NCBI RefSeq assembly: GCF_023283825.1
Contig: NZ_JAKILD010000001.1
Span: forward strand, 1 to 64,000
Direction: 5' to 3'
DNA from: Shewanella olleyana
GTDB taxonomy: Bacteria > Pseudomonadota > Gammaproteobacteria > Enterobacterales > Shewanellaceae
DNA: 64,000 bases
In this document: piece after piece, positions 38,349 through 47,367 of the stretch
Layout of the letters: each line of letters starts with the position of its first letter
Position numbering within the stretch: the first letter of the stretch is position 1
The notes under the pieces: model-generated
The model's input: only the letters and a program-made list of their open reading frames with translations
The model's database searches: none
Told to the model about the DNA's origin: nothing
Translations under genes and position numbers: made by a program

Positions 38349-39647
38349 TTATCTAAGTTCTTTTTGACGGCTTAAAGCGATTAATTTGTCTAAAATATGC
38401 TCGCCATCAATTCGAATACCATTATGTTCATACTCTGAAGTCACCCAATACTTAATATTACCGACTAAAGCTGCTGTTTCTAAGCTGTAATTCATATCAA
38501 CATACATATCTTCGCTGTAAATCGCTGCGGTAATCGGTACCGAGTTTTGCATTAATACGTCTACATCGTACAAGTTGCTCCAATCAGACTTTTTGGCAAT
38601 TGCATCAGCTAACGCTTTAAGTGGTTTAAGCTGATTAAATTGCTCAAACATCCATGGATAAATCATTTCGCCAGTAAATAACAGGCGTTTACCTTGTTGA
38701 TAATTAAACTGCGGGTATTGATCTCTTACGCGATGGGCTGCCCAATTAGCGCCTTGCTGATGAAACTGTTGGCAATAAATCGATTCATGCATTAAGGCAA
38801 AAATTGGATTGGTGTTGTAGTCCAAAAACTGACTGAACTGGTGTAAAAACAGCGGATTAATTTGTTTACCAGAAGCGGTCTCAATGAGCGCTTGCTCTAA
38901 CAAGTAATATACGGCTTCAGGGCCTTGCTCCATGCCGATATTAACCCCAAGTAGTTGCAACATCTCAATCGTTAATTGCTCGCCAGTGGCTAGCATGACT
39001 TGGTTAGTATCTAAGAACTCAGCAAGCTCAGCTGTTAATTGTTCGGCATCTTTGAAACGGCGATAGAAGTCGTTGTTCTTTTTAATCACTCGTTGATACG
39101 TGGCTTTATAAACATCGTCAGCCCGACGAGTTAACGAGGGGATTCCACCAGTAATAAATGCTTCTTTGATTGAATCTGGCGCCGCTGACAGGTAACGCAG
39201 TACACAGAAGCCACCAAAGCTTTGGCCTAAAATACTCCACTGGGTGTTATTAGTCAGTTTAAGGCGAATAAATTCGGCATCACGAATGATATTATCGGCG
39301 CGAAATTGGCTGACATAGTCCACTTGTTCGTCGACAGATAAATGCTCAAGGGTTGAGTGATTGATGAGACTTGAAAGGCCGGTGCCGCGCTGGTCGAGTA
39401 AAATAACGCGGTACTCTTGTAGTGCACGCTTTATCCAGCCACTACTTTCAACAGGTCTGACGGCACCGAACCCCGGGCCACCTTGAAAATAAACTAAATA
39501 AGGCAGATCTTTATTTTGGTTTTCTGTACTGGCTATTTCACGGGCAAAAACAGTAATTTTTTCTCCTTCAGGTTGCTGATAGTCGAGTGGAACCGAGAAA
39601 AAATGTTTCTTTGAAACAATACCTGAAAGAATGCTGTCCATTTGCAT
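38349..39647 (-). CDS. S33 family alpha/beta hydrolase (proline iminopeptidase-like)
   Basis: The 432-residue protein has the prolyl aminopeptidase layout: oxyanion segment YFQGGPGFGA, RVILLDQRGTGLSS, and the nucleophile Ser in GQSFGGFCVLRYL. A long helical cap follows, with the acidic and His members near YSEDMYVD and SEYEHNGI. It has no signal peptide, so it is probably a cytoplasmic peptidase that frees N-terminal proline. ACAGG about nine bases before the first ATG supports 39647; a second ATG is two codons inside. Confidence 0.88.
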   Translation of the reverse strand: MQMDSILSGIVSKKHFFSVPLDYQQPEGEKITVFAREIASTENQNKDLPYLVYFQGGPGFGAVRPVESSGWIKRALQEYRVILLDQRGTGLSSLINHSTLEHLSVDEQVDYVSQFRADNIIRDAEFIRLKLTNNTQWSILGQSFGGFCVLRYLSAAPDSIKEAFITGGIPSLTRRADDVYKATYQRVIKKNNDFYRRFKDAEQLTAELAEFLDTNQVMLATGEQLTIEMLQLLGVNIGMEQGPEAVYYLLEQALIETASGKQINPLFLHQFSQFLDYNTNPIFALMHESIYCQQFHQQGANWAAHRVRDQYPQFNYQQGKRLLFTGEMIYPWMFEQFNQLKPLKALADAIAKKSDWSNLYDVDVLMQNSVPITAAIYSEDMYVDMNYSLETAALVGNIKYWVTSEYEHNGIRIDGEHILDKLIALSRQKELR

Positions 39648-39743
39648 GCCGTACCTGTGAATAGAGTCTAGAGAAAGGTAGTATTGTAGAAACCTTAACT
39701 ATCAATCACAATCAAAACTTAAGCTGGTTTAGGTAAGTTTTGT

Positions 39744-40022
39744 TAGGGCCTGTTGATCTTTTAAGGTTATTTTTGCAGCGAATTGTTGGCGATTTATACA
39801 AGGCAGAGAGTTTGAAGTGTAGTATTCTACATAAAAAGTCGATAACGCAGTACAAATCGCCAATAAACGCTGCCCAAAGGGTTCGACTAAAAGCGTTTTA
39901 CTTTTTGTTGAATGCACCTTTTTAAAAAGAAGTGCTTAGATGACTAGGCATCAATCCATCCGCCTTAATTAAAATGCTTTTATTTCGAACAAAACTTAAC
40001 CAGCAAAGAACAACAGGCCCTA
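39744..40022. mobile_element. 279-bp MITE with terminal inverted repeats
   Basis: The ends TAGGGCCTGTTGATCTTT (39744-39761) and the reverse complement of 40005-40022 (TAGGGCCTGTTGTTCTTT) match at 17 of 18 bases. Inside them a second inverted pair (GCAGCG...TTGGCGATTT at 39775 on, and AAATCGCCAA...CGCTGC ending 39873) makes the left part of the element fold on itself. No transposase ORF fits. The outermost TA could be the target duplication, as for IS630/Tc1-type elements, but that is inference. Confidence 0.85.
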
Positions 40023-40300
40023 TTGAAAGCTAATTAATGTTCGCTAAAGTTTACAATGCTCTAATTAAACGCGTACTAGTACAATTCTGTGCGGTAGTGA
40101 CATGGCACTATAAATAACAAATAGTATTGTTTTTCCTTAATTTTTTTCATTTTTTAAACTGCTTGATTCTCAAGTCAGCGTTATACGTTCGCGTTAATCT
40201 AGATTTTTTATGAATATTTAAAAGATAGATCAAACTTTTTTACGCCACTTAAAGCATAATAAGCTCAAAGCAAACACCTGCTACTGTGAGGAAATAAGCA
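40023..40300. other. Upstream region of ycbL
   Basis: This AT-rich gap, with the 96 bases before the MITE (39648-39743), completes the 653-base intergenic region. It should hold the ycbL promoter. AGATCAAA near 40225 could be half of an FNR/CRP-type site, but the other half is missing. No ORF is supported. Confidence 0.4.
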
Positions 40301-40945
40301 ATGAAATACCAAATCATTCCCGTCACCCCGTTCCAACAAAATTGTAGTGTGATTTGGTGTGAAAAAACCAAACTAGCAGCAGTGGTTGATCCCGGTGGAG
40401 ACATTGATCGCATTGTCACTGAAGTGAACAAGTTAGGGTTAACCTTAGATAAAATCTTATTAACTCACGGCCATATCGACCATGTTGGCGGCGCTAAAAT
40501 GTTGGCCAACCAATTAGAGTTGCCTATTATTGGGCCTCATATCGCAGATAAATTTTGGTTAGATGGCTTAGCAAAACAGAGCCAAAACTTCGGTTTTCCT
40601 CATATTGATTCGTTTGAACCGACTCAGTATCTCAATGAAGGCGATGAAGTGACCATTGGCGAGCAAACTCTGTCTGTACTGCATTGCCCTGGGCATACTC
40701 CTGGACATATTGTGTTTCACTCGCCAGAGTCGCACCTTGCATGGGTTGGTGACGTGTTGTTTAGAAGCTCAATCGGCCGTACTGATTTTCCGCAATCAGA
40801 TCATAATCAGCTGATTAAATCAATTACCCAAAAGCTTTGGCCATTAGGCGAAAAAGTCAGCTTTATTCCTGGTCATGGTCCAATGTCGACCTTTGAAGAA
40901 GAACGTCAGCATAATCCGTTCGTGGCCGACCAACTGTTAGCGTAA
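40301..40945 (+). CDS. ycbL: MBL-fold hydrolase YcbL (glyoxalase II-like)
   Basis: This 214-residue metallo-beta-lactamase-fold protein matches YcbL, a type II glyoxalase-like thioesterase. The metal motif THGHIDH places His56, His58, Asp60 and His61; the later ligands are in CPGHTPGH, VGDVLF and PGHGPM. GAGGA lies before the ATG. It appears to be a single-gene unit. Confidence 0.92.
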   Translation: MKYQIIPVTPFQQNCSVIWCEKTKLAAVVDPGGDIDRIVTEVNKLGLTLDKILLTHGHIDHVGGAKMLANQLELPIIGPHIADKFWLDGLAKQSQNFGFPHIDSFEPTQYLNEGDEVTIGEQTLSVLHCPGHTPGHIVFHSPESHLAWVGDVLFRSSIGRTDFPQSDHNQLIKSITQKLWPLGEKVSFIPGHGPMSTFEEERQHNPFVADQLLA

Positions 40946-41001
40946 GCCGCTAAATCTATAATCCGTTACAATTTTTTACTCAATCAACGATGTGACGCAA
41001 A

Positions 41002-41025
41002 CCAGCGAGTTGCCTGACTCGCTGG
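41002..41025 (+). terminator. Hairpin after ycbL
   Basis: CCAGCGAGT, loop TGCCTG, ACTCGCTGG: a perfect 9-bp stem 57 bases past the ycbL stop. It lacks a T tract, so it could instead be an mRNA-end stabiliser. Confidence 0.45.
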
Positions 41026-41196
41026 CAAGTTCCTTCGATTTTACAGGGTTTGTTAGTTCCTTTAGTTATCACTAATCTTTGCATTATTGACATCCTTTGT
41101 TAGCTTATAAGCTCCAACACAAGATTGTGCTGGCGGTGACTCGTATCTTAACTAGGCTATGAGTTAATTAAGGATTGATTGAGTAGGCAAGGATAT

Positions 41197-42234
41197 ATGG
41201 CGCATCATTTATTATCGTTACTAGATATTTGGGCTGAAAAACCACAACTGGAATGGGCGCTGGCGGTAATCACCTCCGTTGAAGGTTCATCCTACCGTAA
41301 ACCTGGCGCAATCATGCTGTTTGACCCACTCGGGAAGACATTAGGCATGCTCAGTGGAGGCTGCCTAGAAGCTGACTTACGTAGGCACGCCCAGCAAGCT
41401 ATCCAATCTCAGCAAGTATTACATTTAACCTATGATGCCACAGACGAAAACGACACTAGTTATCAGCTAGGTTGCGGTGGTTTGGTTAATATCATGATGG
41501 TGCCGTTACTGGCAGACAATCATTACCTTGGTTTACCAGAATTGCACCAACAGCTTACTCGTGGATATCAGGGCAGCTTTCAACTATCGCTTAATGACAA
41601 TGGCAGCCATGCAGGCGAAATGTCGGGCAAATTCATTGCATCTGATGCTACTGAGTCAGATCAACGTCGTGACCTACCGAAGAAAACTCAGCAGGTAACA
41701 ATATCAGATAAAGCGTTTTTATCGATTCCTGTCCGTGCGCCATTTCAATTAGGCATTTTTGGTGGAGGGTTAGATGCTCAGCCGTTAGCCGCAATGGCAG
41801 CCCAGCTTGATTGGAAGGTTACCGTATTCGATAGTCGCTCGGCTTATGCGCGCAGCTATGATTTCCCAGCGGCAAAAATCAATAAAACACCGCTTACTCA
41901 ATTGAAAACGGATGAGCTTACTCACCTAGATGCAGCAGTGGTGATGAACCACAACTTAGACCTTGATAGCGACGCCCTTAAAGCACTGCAGCCTACCAAT
42001 ATTAATTACATAGCCTTGTTAGGCCCAGGCCATCGAAGGGATAAAGTATTCGACTTAGCCGAACTATCAGAACAAGACTTCAGTGGTTTCTTTTCAGCGC
42101 CAGCTGGGCTTGCACTTGGCGGCGAACTGCCAAGTTCGGTTGCGTTGAGTATCTTGTCCCAATGCCATGGTGTTTTACATCACCAAATAGATAAACAAGA
42201 TGAGTTAAGCCGCTTAGATAAGGTGATGTCCTAG
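41197..42234 (+). CDS. XdhC-family molybdenum hydroxylase maturation factor
   Basis: XdhC proteins bind molybdenum cofactor, promote its sulfuration and hand it to xanthine-dehydrogenase-type enzymes. The product (about 345 residues) has the N-terminal XdhC/CoxI block (ITSVEGSSYRKPGAIMLF, LSGGCLEADL) and the C-terminal Rossmann domain (LGIFGGGLDAQPLAAMA, YIALLGPGHRRDK). ATG41197 is chosen; a TTG at 41179 in frame is also preceded by AGGA. The stop overlaps the next gene by one base, so the two are coupled. Confidence 0.88.
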   Translation: MAHHLLSLLDIWAEKPQLEWALAVITSVEGSSYRKPGAIMLFDPLGKTLGMLSGGCLEADLRRHAQQAIQSQQVLHLTYDATDENDTSYQLGCGGLVNIMMVPLLADNHYLGLPELHQQLTRGYQGSFQLSLNDNGSHAGEMSGKFIASDATESDQRRDLPKKTQQVTISDKAFLSIPVRAPFQLGIFGGGLDAQPLAAMAAQLDWKVTVFDSRSAYARSYDFPAAKINKTPLTQLKTDELTHLDAAVVMNHNLDLDSDALKALQPTNINYIALLGPGHRRDKVFDLAELSEQDFSGFFSAPAGLALGGELPSSVALSILSQCHGVLHHQIDKQDELSRLDKVMS

Positions 42235-42890
42235 TGACGTTTTTATCTAAATCCCCAAAGGTGGTTAGCGTGATGTTGGCTGCGGGTCAAAGCGCACGAT
42301 TTGATGGTGCAAAGCTTGCTGCCACAGTATCAGGCACAGAAGTGAATGACCCAGATCCACAAGCTGAAAACCACAGTTTACTGACTCACAGCCTATTGGA
42401 ATTAACTCAAGCAGCTGAGCAAATAGATATTGGTAAACCTTGCGTAATCTTGGGCGGTCATATTGATGAGCTATCGCCATTGGTGCCAATTAATACGCCG
42501 ATACTCATCAATCAAGACTGGCAATCGGGTATCGGCAGCTCGGTGGCCATGGCCGCCAAATATGCCCAAGCAGAAAAAGCGGATGCCTTGCTGTTAAGCC
42601 TTGCTGATCAAGTGGCTATTTCCCATTTACATTATTTAAGTCTATACCGTGTGTTTTGCCTTTTTGGCCAAACCACAGCGGCTTATTATCAACAAAATCC
42701 CGGTGTACCTGCGATATTTCTTGCTGAAGACTTTGATGCCCTTCAGCAACTCGAAGGTGACGCTGGGGCTAAAAAACTATTAAAACAACATTTAACTAAT
42801 CAAACCTTGGCCGTATTTCCGTTAGAGCAAGCCGCCATTGATATTGATACCCAAGCCGATCTTAGCTGGTGGTTGGCCAACAAGGAGTAA
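42234..42890 (+). CDS. MocA/MobA-like molybdopterin nucleotidyltransferase
   Basis: The 218-residue product has the nucleotidyltransferase signature MLAAGQSARFDGAKLA and the later SGIGSSVAMAAKYA and LLSLADQVAIS blocks of MocA, which makes the cytosine form of the cofactor for xanthine-dehydrogenase-type enzymes. The start is GTG42234, sharing its first base with the TAG of the XdhC gene. A Q/N-rich insert sits near residues 35-50. It is the second gene of the molybdenum-hydroxylase operon. Confidence 0.85.
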   Translation: MTFLSKSPKVVSVMLAAGQSARFDGAKLAATVSGTEVNDPDPQAENHSLLTHSLLELTQAAEQIDIGKPCVILGGHIDELSPLVPINTPILINQDWQSGIGSSVAMAAKYAQAEKADALLLSLADQVAISHLHYLSLYRVFCLFGQTTAAYYQQNPGVPAIFLAEDFDALQQLEGDAGAKKLLKQHLTNQTLAVFPLEQAAIDIDTQADLSWWLANKE

Positions 42891-42893
42891 GTG

Positions 42894-43361
42894 ATGATGC
42901 AACAAAAGCAAACACTTGAAGTGAACGGTAAAAGCTTCACCTTAGATGCAGATCCAAATATGCCAATTCTATGGGCGCTGCGAGATATTTTAGGCTTAAC
43001 GGGCACCAAATATGGCTGCGGTGCAGGCCTTTGCGGCGCGTGTACCGTACACATTGATGGTGCGCCAGTTCGCGGCTGCTTAACCAGCATCAAACAAGCT
43101 GCGGGTAAGTCAGTCACCACCATTGAAGGACTCGAAGCCGATAAGCTAAAAGCTGCATGGGAGAAACATAACGTGCCGCAATGTGGCTACTGCCAAGCTG
43201 GGCAACTTATGTCAGCGGCAGCGTTACTTAACACCACAGCCAAACCTTCTGAAGCGCAAATCGATGATGCCATGTCAGGTAATATTTGTCGCTGCGGCAC
43301 CTATCCTCGCATTAAAGCTGCAATCAATACCGCTGCAGACAACAGTAAAGCGGAGGCATAA
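42894..43361 (+). CDS. [2Fe-2S] small subunit of an IorA-type molybdenum hydroxylase
   Basis: This 155-residue iron-sulfur subunit carries the plant-type cluster motif [14 protein letters not shown] with a fourth Cys in RGC, and the second cluster motif CGYCQAGQ ... [11 protein letters not shown]. Electrons leave the catalytic subunit through these clusters. AAGGAG at 42882-42887 gives six bases to ATG42894, preferred over GTG42891 and ATG42897. Its partner starts three bases after it ends. Confidence 0.92.
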   Translation: MMQQKQTLEVNGKSFTLDADPNMPILWALRDILGLTGTKYGCGAGLCGACTVHIDGAPVRGCLTSIKQAAGKSVTTIEGLEADKLKAAWEKHNVPQCGYCQAGQLMSAAALLNTTAKPSEAQIDDAMSGNICRCGTYPRIKAAINTAADNSKAEA

Positions 43362-43363
43362 CC

Positions 43364-45637
43364 ATGACCACATTTACCGGAGTTGAAAATATTAGCCGTC
43401 GTAACGTGCTTAAACTGTTTGGCGCAGTGGGCGGAGGCTTAGCACTAGGCGCATCAGGTTTAGCGTGGAGCCCAATGTCTATGGCTCAAGGGGCTATGGC
43501 TCAAGAGGGTAGCGCTCAAGGCAAACAAGCGCAGCTGAATATCTTTATCGCCATTGGCGAAGACAACAAAGTGTATCTAACCTGTCACCGCTCTGAAATG
43601 GGACAGGGTATAAGAACTGGTGTGCCGCAAGTATTAGCTGATGAGCTAGAAGCTGAATGGGATCAAATAGTCGTGGTTCAAGGTTTGGCTGATGAGCAAT
43701 ATGGTAGTCAAAACACTGATGGTAGCCGCAGTATCCGTAAGCATTATCAAAAAATGCGTCAAATGGGCGCAACAGCAAGAAGCATGCTAGAGCAAGCGGC
43801 CGCTAATCAGTGGCAAGTGTCAACGGCAGATGTGTATGCCAAAGCAGGTAAAATTCATCATAAAACCAATGGTAAAAGCCTGTCATTTGGCGAGCTTGCT
43901 ATTGCAGCCTCAGCACTTACTACACCCGCACTTGATAGCGTGGCATTAAAGCCTGCGTCAAAATTTACCCATATCGGAAAATCGCCCACCATAGTCGATA
44001 TGGACGATATGCTTAGCGGCAAAGCTGAATACGGCTTTGATGTCAAAGTAGCAGGAATGGTGCACGCCTCAATCACTCGACCGCCAGTATTCGGTAGTGA
44101 TGTGGCTACCTTAGATGATAGCGCCGCCCGTAAAGTCGCAGGCGTATTGGATGTGATTCAAATTCCTATCGTAAAAGGTGCGCCGTTGTTTCAGCCGCTT
44201 GGCGGAGTTGCCGTTATTGCAACCAATAGTTGGAGTGCGCTGCAAGGGCGTAAAGCGTTAAAAGTCACTTGGACAGACTCTGCTAACAGCCAATATAACT
44301 CGGATGCCGATTTAGCTGAGCTTGTGAAACGCGTTGGCGAGTCTGGTACGGTTATTCGTCAGCTGGGCGAATCAGTTAATGATTGGAGTGACGATAATAG
44401 TTTATCAGCAGTTTATACCGTGCCTTATTTGACCCATGCCATGATGGAGCCGCCAGCGGCTGCGGCATCAGTGACTAAAGATAGCTGTGAGATTTGGGCA
44501 TCAACTCAAACACCGCAAAGCACTCAGAAAAATGTCGCTGGTGTTTTAGGTTTAAAAGACGAGCAAGTTAAAGTGAATGTCACCTTGCTTGGTGGCGGTT
44601 TCGGGCGTAAGTCAAAACCTGACTTTAGCGCCGAGGCGGCGTGGTTATCTCAAAAAATCACTAAACCCGTAAAGCTGTTATGGAGCCGTGAAGATGAAAT
44701 TCAAAACGGCTATTACCATGCTATTAGTGCGCAGCATTACCAAGCAAAGTTAGATGGCAATAAAGCCCCAACGGCATTACTTGCCCGCACTGGCTTCCCA
44801 TCGATTAGCTCAACCTTTGCCGAAGGCGTCGATATGCCATCAGCAGGGGAGTTAGACCTTGGTTTTTCTGATATGCCGTTTAACTTAAGCCAAATTCAGC
44901 TGGAATCAGTCAAAGCTACTGCGCATTCTCGTATCGGTTGGATGCGCTCAGTGTGTAATATTCAACATGGCTTTGGTGTCGGAAGTTTTGTCGATGAACT
45001 TGCCGTCAATGCTGGTAAACCCTGTATTAGTATGTGGCGTGAGTTGTTGGGCAAACCGCGACATGAAAAGCTTGAAAACCAAGTGGTGAAATACGGTAAC
45101 TATGGCGAGACTTTAGCAGACTTCCCTATTGATATTGGCCGCTATTTAGGTGTGATTGATGCAGTTGAAAAGGCCATGGCAACACACCCTAAAATCCAAG
45201 CCAATCAAGGTTGGGGTTTTGCAGTACATCGCAGCTTTGTTAGCTATGTTGCAGTCGCCACATTAGTTGAAATGGATGGCGATAAGCTCACCGTATTAAA
45301 AAGCATTGCCGCCATTGATGCAGGCACTGTGGTGAACCCAGATAGAGTGCACTCGCAAACTGAAGGCGCGATCATATTCGGGTTAAGCCTCGCGATGATG
45401 GGCGAAATTAGTTACAAAGACGGAAAAGTCGAGCAATCTAATTTCCATAATTATCCGCTGCTACGCATCGGTCAGTCACCTGAAATCGAAACCATTATTG
45501 TCGAGTCAGATGCAAAACCTGCAGGTGTTGGTGAACCTGGCGTACCGCCAGTAGCACCAAGTTTAACCAATGCCATATTTGCAGCCTCAGGTAAACGCTA
45601 TCGCGATTTACCACTGAGTAAAGTGCTGAAGATGTAG
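43364..45637 (+). CDS. Tat-exported molybdenum-hydroxylase catalytic subunit (IorB/aldehyde oxidase type)
   Basis: This 757-residue molybdopterin-binding subunit resembles IorB and related periplasmic aldehyde dehydrogenases. It begins with a twin-arginine signal (SRRNVLKLFG, then GALALG-like hydrophobic stretch ending MAQ). Cofactor regions include HRSEMGQGIRTG, LLGGGFGRKS and the catalytic Glu in GVGEPGVPPVAPS near the C-terminus. With the 2Fe-2S subunit it should fold with cofactor inside the cell and be exported as a pair. Substrate cannot be told from sequence. Confidence 0.92.
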   Translation: MTTFTGVENISRRNVLKLFGAVGGGLALGASGLAWSPMSMAQGAMAQEGSAQGKQAQLNIFIAIGEDNKVYLTCHRSEMGQGIRTGVPQVLADELEAEWDQIVVVQGLADEQYGSQNTDGSRSIRKHYQKMRQMGATARSMLEQAAANQWQVSTADVYAKAGKIHHKTNGKSLSFGELAIAASALTTPALDSVALKPASKFTHIGKSPTIVDMDDMLSGKAEYGFDVKVAGMVHASITRPPVFGSDVATLDDSAARKVAGVLDVIQIPIVKGAPLFQPLGGVAVIATNSWSALQGRKALKVTWTDSANSQYNSDADLAELVKRVGESGTVIRQLGESVNDWSDDNSLSAVYTVPYLTHAMMEPPAAAASVTKDSCEIWASTQTPQSTQKNVAGVLGLKDEQVKVNVTLLGGGFGRKSKPDFSAEAAWLSQKITKPVKLLWSREDEIQNGYYHAISAQHYQAKLDGNKAPTALLARTGFPSISSTFAEGVDMPSAGELDLGFSDMPFNLSQIQLESVKATAHSRIGWMRSVCNIQHGFGVGSFVDELAVNAGKPCISMWRELLGKPRHEKLENQVVKYGNYGETLADFPIDIGRYLGVIDAVEKAMATHPKIQANQGWGFAVHRSFVSYVAVATLVEMDGDKLTVLKSIAAIDAGTVVNPDRVHSQTEGAIIFGLSLAMMGEISYKDGKVEQSNFHNYPLLRIGQSPEIETIIVESDAKPAGVGEPGVPPVAPSLTNAIFAASGKRYRDLPLSKVLKM

Positions 45638-45658
45638 TATAAATCTTTGAGTCATAAC

Positions 45659-45693
45659 AATGCCCAAGTTAGCAATAGCTTGGGCATTTTTTT
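45659..45693 (+). terminator. Rho-independent terminator of the molybdenum-hydroxylase operon
   Basis: AATGCCCAAG and CTTGGGCATT form a 10-bp stem around TTAGCAATAG, followed by seven Ts. Confidence 0.93.
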
Positions 45694-45735
45694 GAATTTA
45701 AATAGGCAGGTATTAATCAAAAATATTTAGGCTTA

Positions 45736-46227
45736 TTGGGCTTTGACCTGCTGCAATTAATCGCTAAAGGGCTGCAATTTCCTGAGCTGCAAACTCAGTT
45801 GCTGGCGCAATATACTCTTGATGAAACCAAGAATAACCTCAGTTTGTTTTCATCAGGTTTTGGCATACCTTACGTTGTGGTTAATATTAATGAACAAGAA
45901 GTGGGACTGATTTTAGATACTGGCTCACAATATTCGATAATCAATCGTAAGAATGCCGTCGACTTATCTATTGCTTCTGAAGTTATTCCTAATGCCTATG
46001 GCCAAGATATTAATGGCAAACAGATCCCAATTAGCATGAGTGATTCTGTCGTGGTGTCTAATGGTAAGGCTTCACTATTTGAAAACCGCTTTATTGTTAC
46101 CGATCTTGATTCAGTCATTGTTAACGATAGCTTCAATCATCAAGTCATCGGGATTATCGGGCTCAATCAATTAAAATCATTAAATACCCAAATAGGTTTT
46201 GAATCTAATACGGTTACTTTTCAATAG
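45736..46227 (+). CDS. Retropepsin-like aspartic protease domain protein, start uncertain
   Basis: The 163-codon frame holds a retropepsin-like domain: VGLILDTGSQYSIINR gives the catalytic D-T-G, and VIGIIGLNQLKS is the usual closing element. No good start exists. The first possible codon is TTG45736 with no ribosome site; the frame is open a further 30 bases upstream to a TAG, and no ATG is present there. The frame begins just after a terminator. It may be a 5'-truncated gene fragment or may start at ATT/TTG. Function unknown. Confidence 0.55.
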   Translation: MGFDLLQLIAKGLQFPELQTQLLAQYTLDETKNNLSLFSSGFGIPYVVVNINEQEVGLILDTGSQYSIINRKNAVDLSIASEVIPNAYGQDINGKQIPISMSDSVVVSNGKASLFENRFIVTDLDSVIVNDSFNHQVIGIIGLNQLKSLNTQIGFESNTVTFQ

Positions 46228-46311
46228 GCTGATTTTTTACAAAACATCGGCTTTTGTAGGAAGGAGTAGCATGTGGTCAAGAGCTTTTAAGAATAGCCCT
46301 AAATGTGCTGA

Positions 46312-47109
46312 TCACTTGGTTAGCTCAGAAACACCGCTATAGCTCCGCTCAGCCTTAAGCAATATATCTTGATATAAGTTGGTTTGTTTTAATTGCGAAA
46401 TAGCCTCATTGACTAGCATGGCGGTATGGGGATCATGGCAAGCAATATAGCGAGGCGCTGGATCGAATAATTTGACCTTAGTGACTTCAAAAGGTGATTT
46501 AATTCGGCTGTCGATTTGGTTGCGGTAATAATCGAAAATCCGTTGTTCAAGAATGATAGCTTGAATCCGCTCACTGAATAGCATCAAGATTTGGTTTTTT
46601 TGACTGGCAATTTCATGATAACTTTTATGTGTTATTGATAGCTCCGAAAACTCTGCTCCTAAGTAGTGGTTCGCATTTTGAAATCCTACTAAAGAGTAGT
46701 TTTTAAGATCTTGAATAGTGTCTATTTTCAGTTTGTTTTTGGTCAGAAAAAACACGCTATTTTGATACTCGATTAAGCTTTGAGTTAAGAATAGTCCGTC
46801 GCTATTTGAGGGGGAGTTGATGATACAGTCGATTTTTTTTGTTTTGACTAATCGCAAAGCCCTAAGGTTGGTAGCAAAAGTAATGCCCCCCAATTGCAAG
46901 TTGCTCGCAGATAATGCTGCATCTAATAATTCATATTGCAGACCACTTTTCTTATTCACAAAAAAGTAGGGCTCAATGCTATTACTGGTTGTAAAATGAA
47001 TGGATTTTTTTTCTGACGCGAGAACAATATCACTTGATAAGATGAGCGTAAAAAGGACAAATACGCTGAAAACCGTAGGCTTGTTATTTGAATGTTCAAT
47101 ATACTTCAA
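46312..47109 (-). CDS. Periplasmic solute-binding protein (SBP_bac_3-like)
   Basis: This 265-residue protein has a signal peptide (hydrophobic core FSVFVLFTLILSSDIVLA, cleavage near residue 31) and a fold typical of amino-acid-type binding proteins (SIEPYFFVNKKSGLQYELLDAAL; CIINSPSNSDGLFLT). Start is TTG47109 with AAGGA nine bases upstream. No permease or ATPase genes are adjacent, so it may act as a sensor-type binding protein rather than a transporter subunit. Ligand unknown. Confidence 0.8.
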   Translation of the reverse strand: MKYIEHSNNKPTVFSVFVLFTLILSSDIVLASEKKSIHFTTSNSIEPYFFVNKKSGLQYELLDAALSASNLQLGGITFATNLRALRLVKTKKIDCIINSPSNSDGLFLTQSLIEYQNSVFFLTKNKLKIDTIQDLKNYSLVGFQNANHYLGAEFSELSITHKSYHEIASQKNQILMLFSERIQAIILEQRIFDYYRNQIDSRIKSPFEVTKVKLFDPAPRYIACHDPHTAMLVNEAISQLKQTNLYQDILLKAERSYSGVSELTK

Positions 47110-47287
47110 ATTAGGTTGTCCTTTTAAAGTTGTTACTCAATTCAGAGCTAAAACACTTGCATAAGCATTCTCTAATTTAAGGCGAAACATTACAAATAAT
47201 ATTTGCGTAGTGTTAGAACATTTACATTATAAGAAAGTATAGAGTATGGAAATATACACTGAGAGGTATTTTGCCTCGCCTCAAAAC

Positions 47288-47318
47288 AAAAAGCCTAACG
47301 TATTAACGTTAGGCTTTT
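47288..47318 (-). terminator. Rho-independent terminator after xthA (minus strand)
   Basis: AAAAGCCTAACGT and ACGTTAGGCTTTT pair perfectly around a four-base loop; the minus-strand side ends in a short T run. It separates xthA from the binding-protein gene. Confidence 0.88.
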
Positions 47319-47367
47319 GGGGTTTGCTGTTCGTATCGAGCAGTTACCCTTTACTAGTCACTCTTAA

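Noticed and set aside
39740..39925. ORFs on both strands within the MITE
   Set aside because: They arise from inverted-repeat DNA and carry no recognisable domain.
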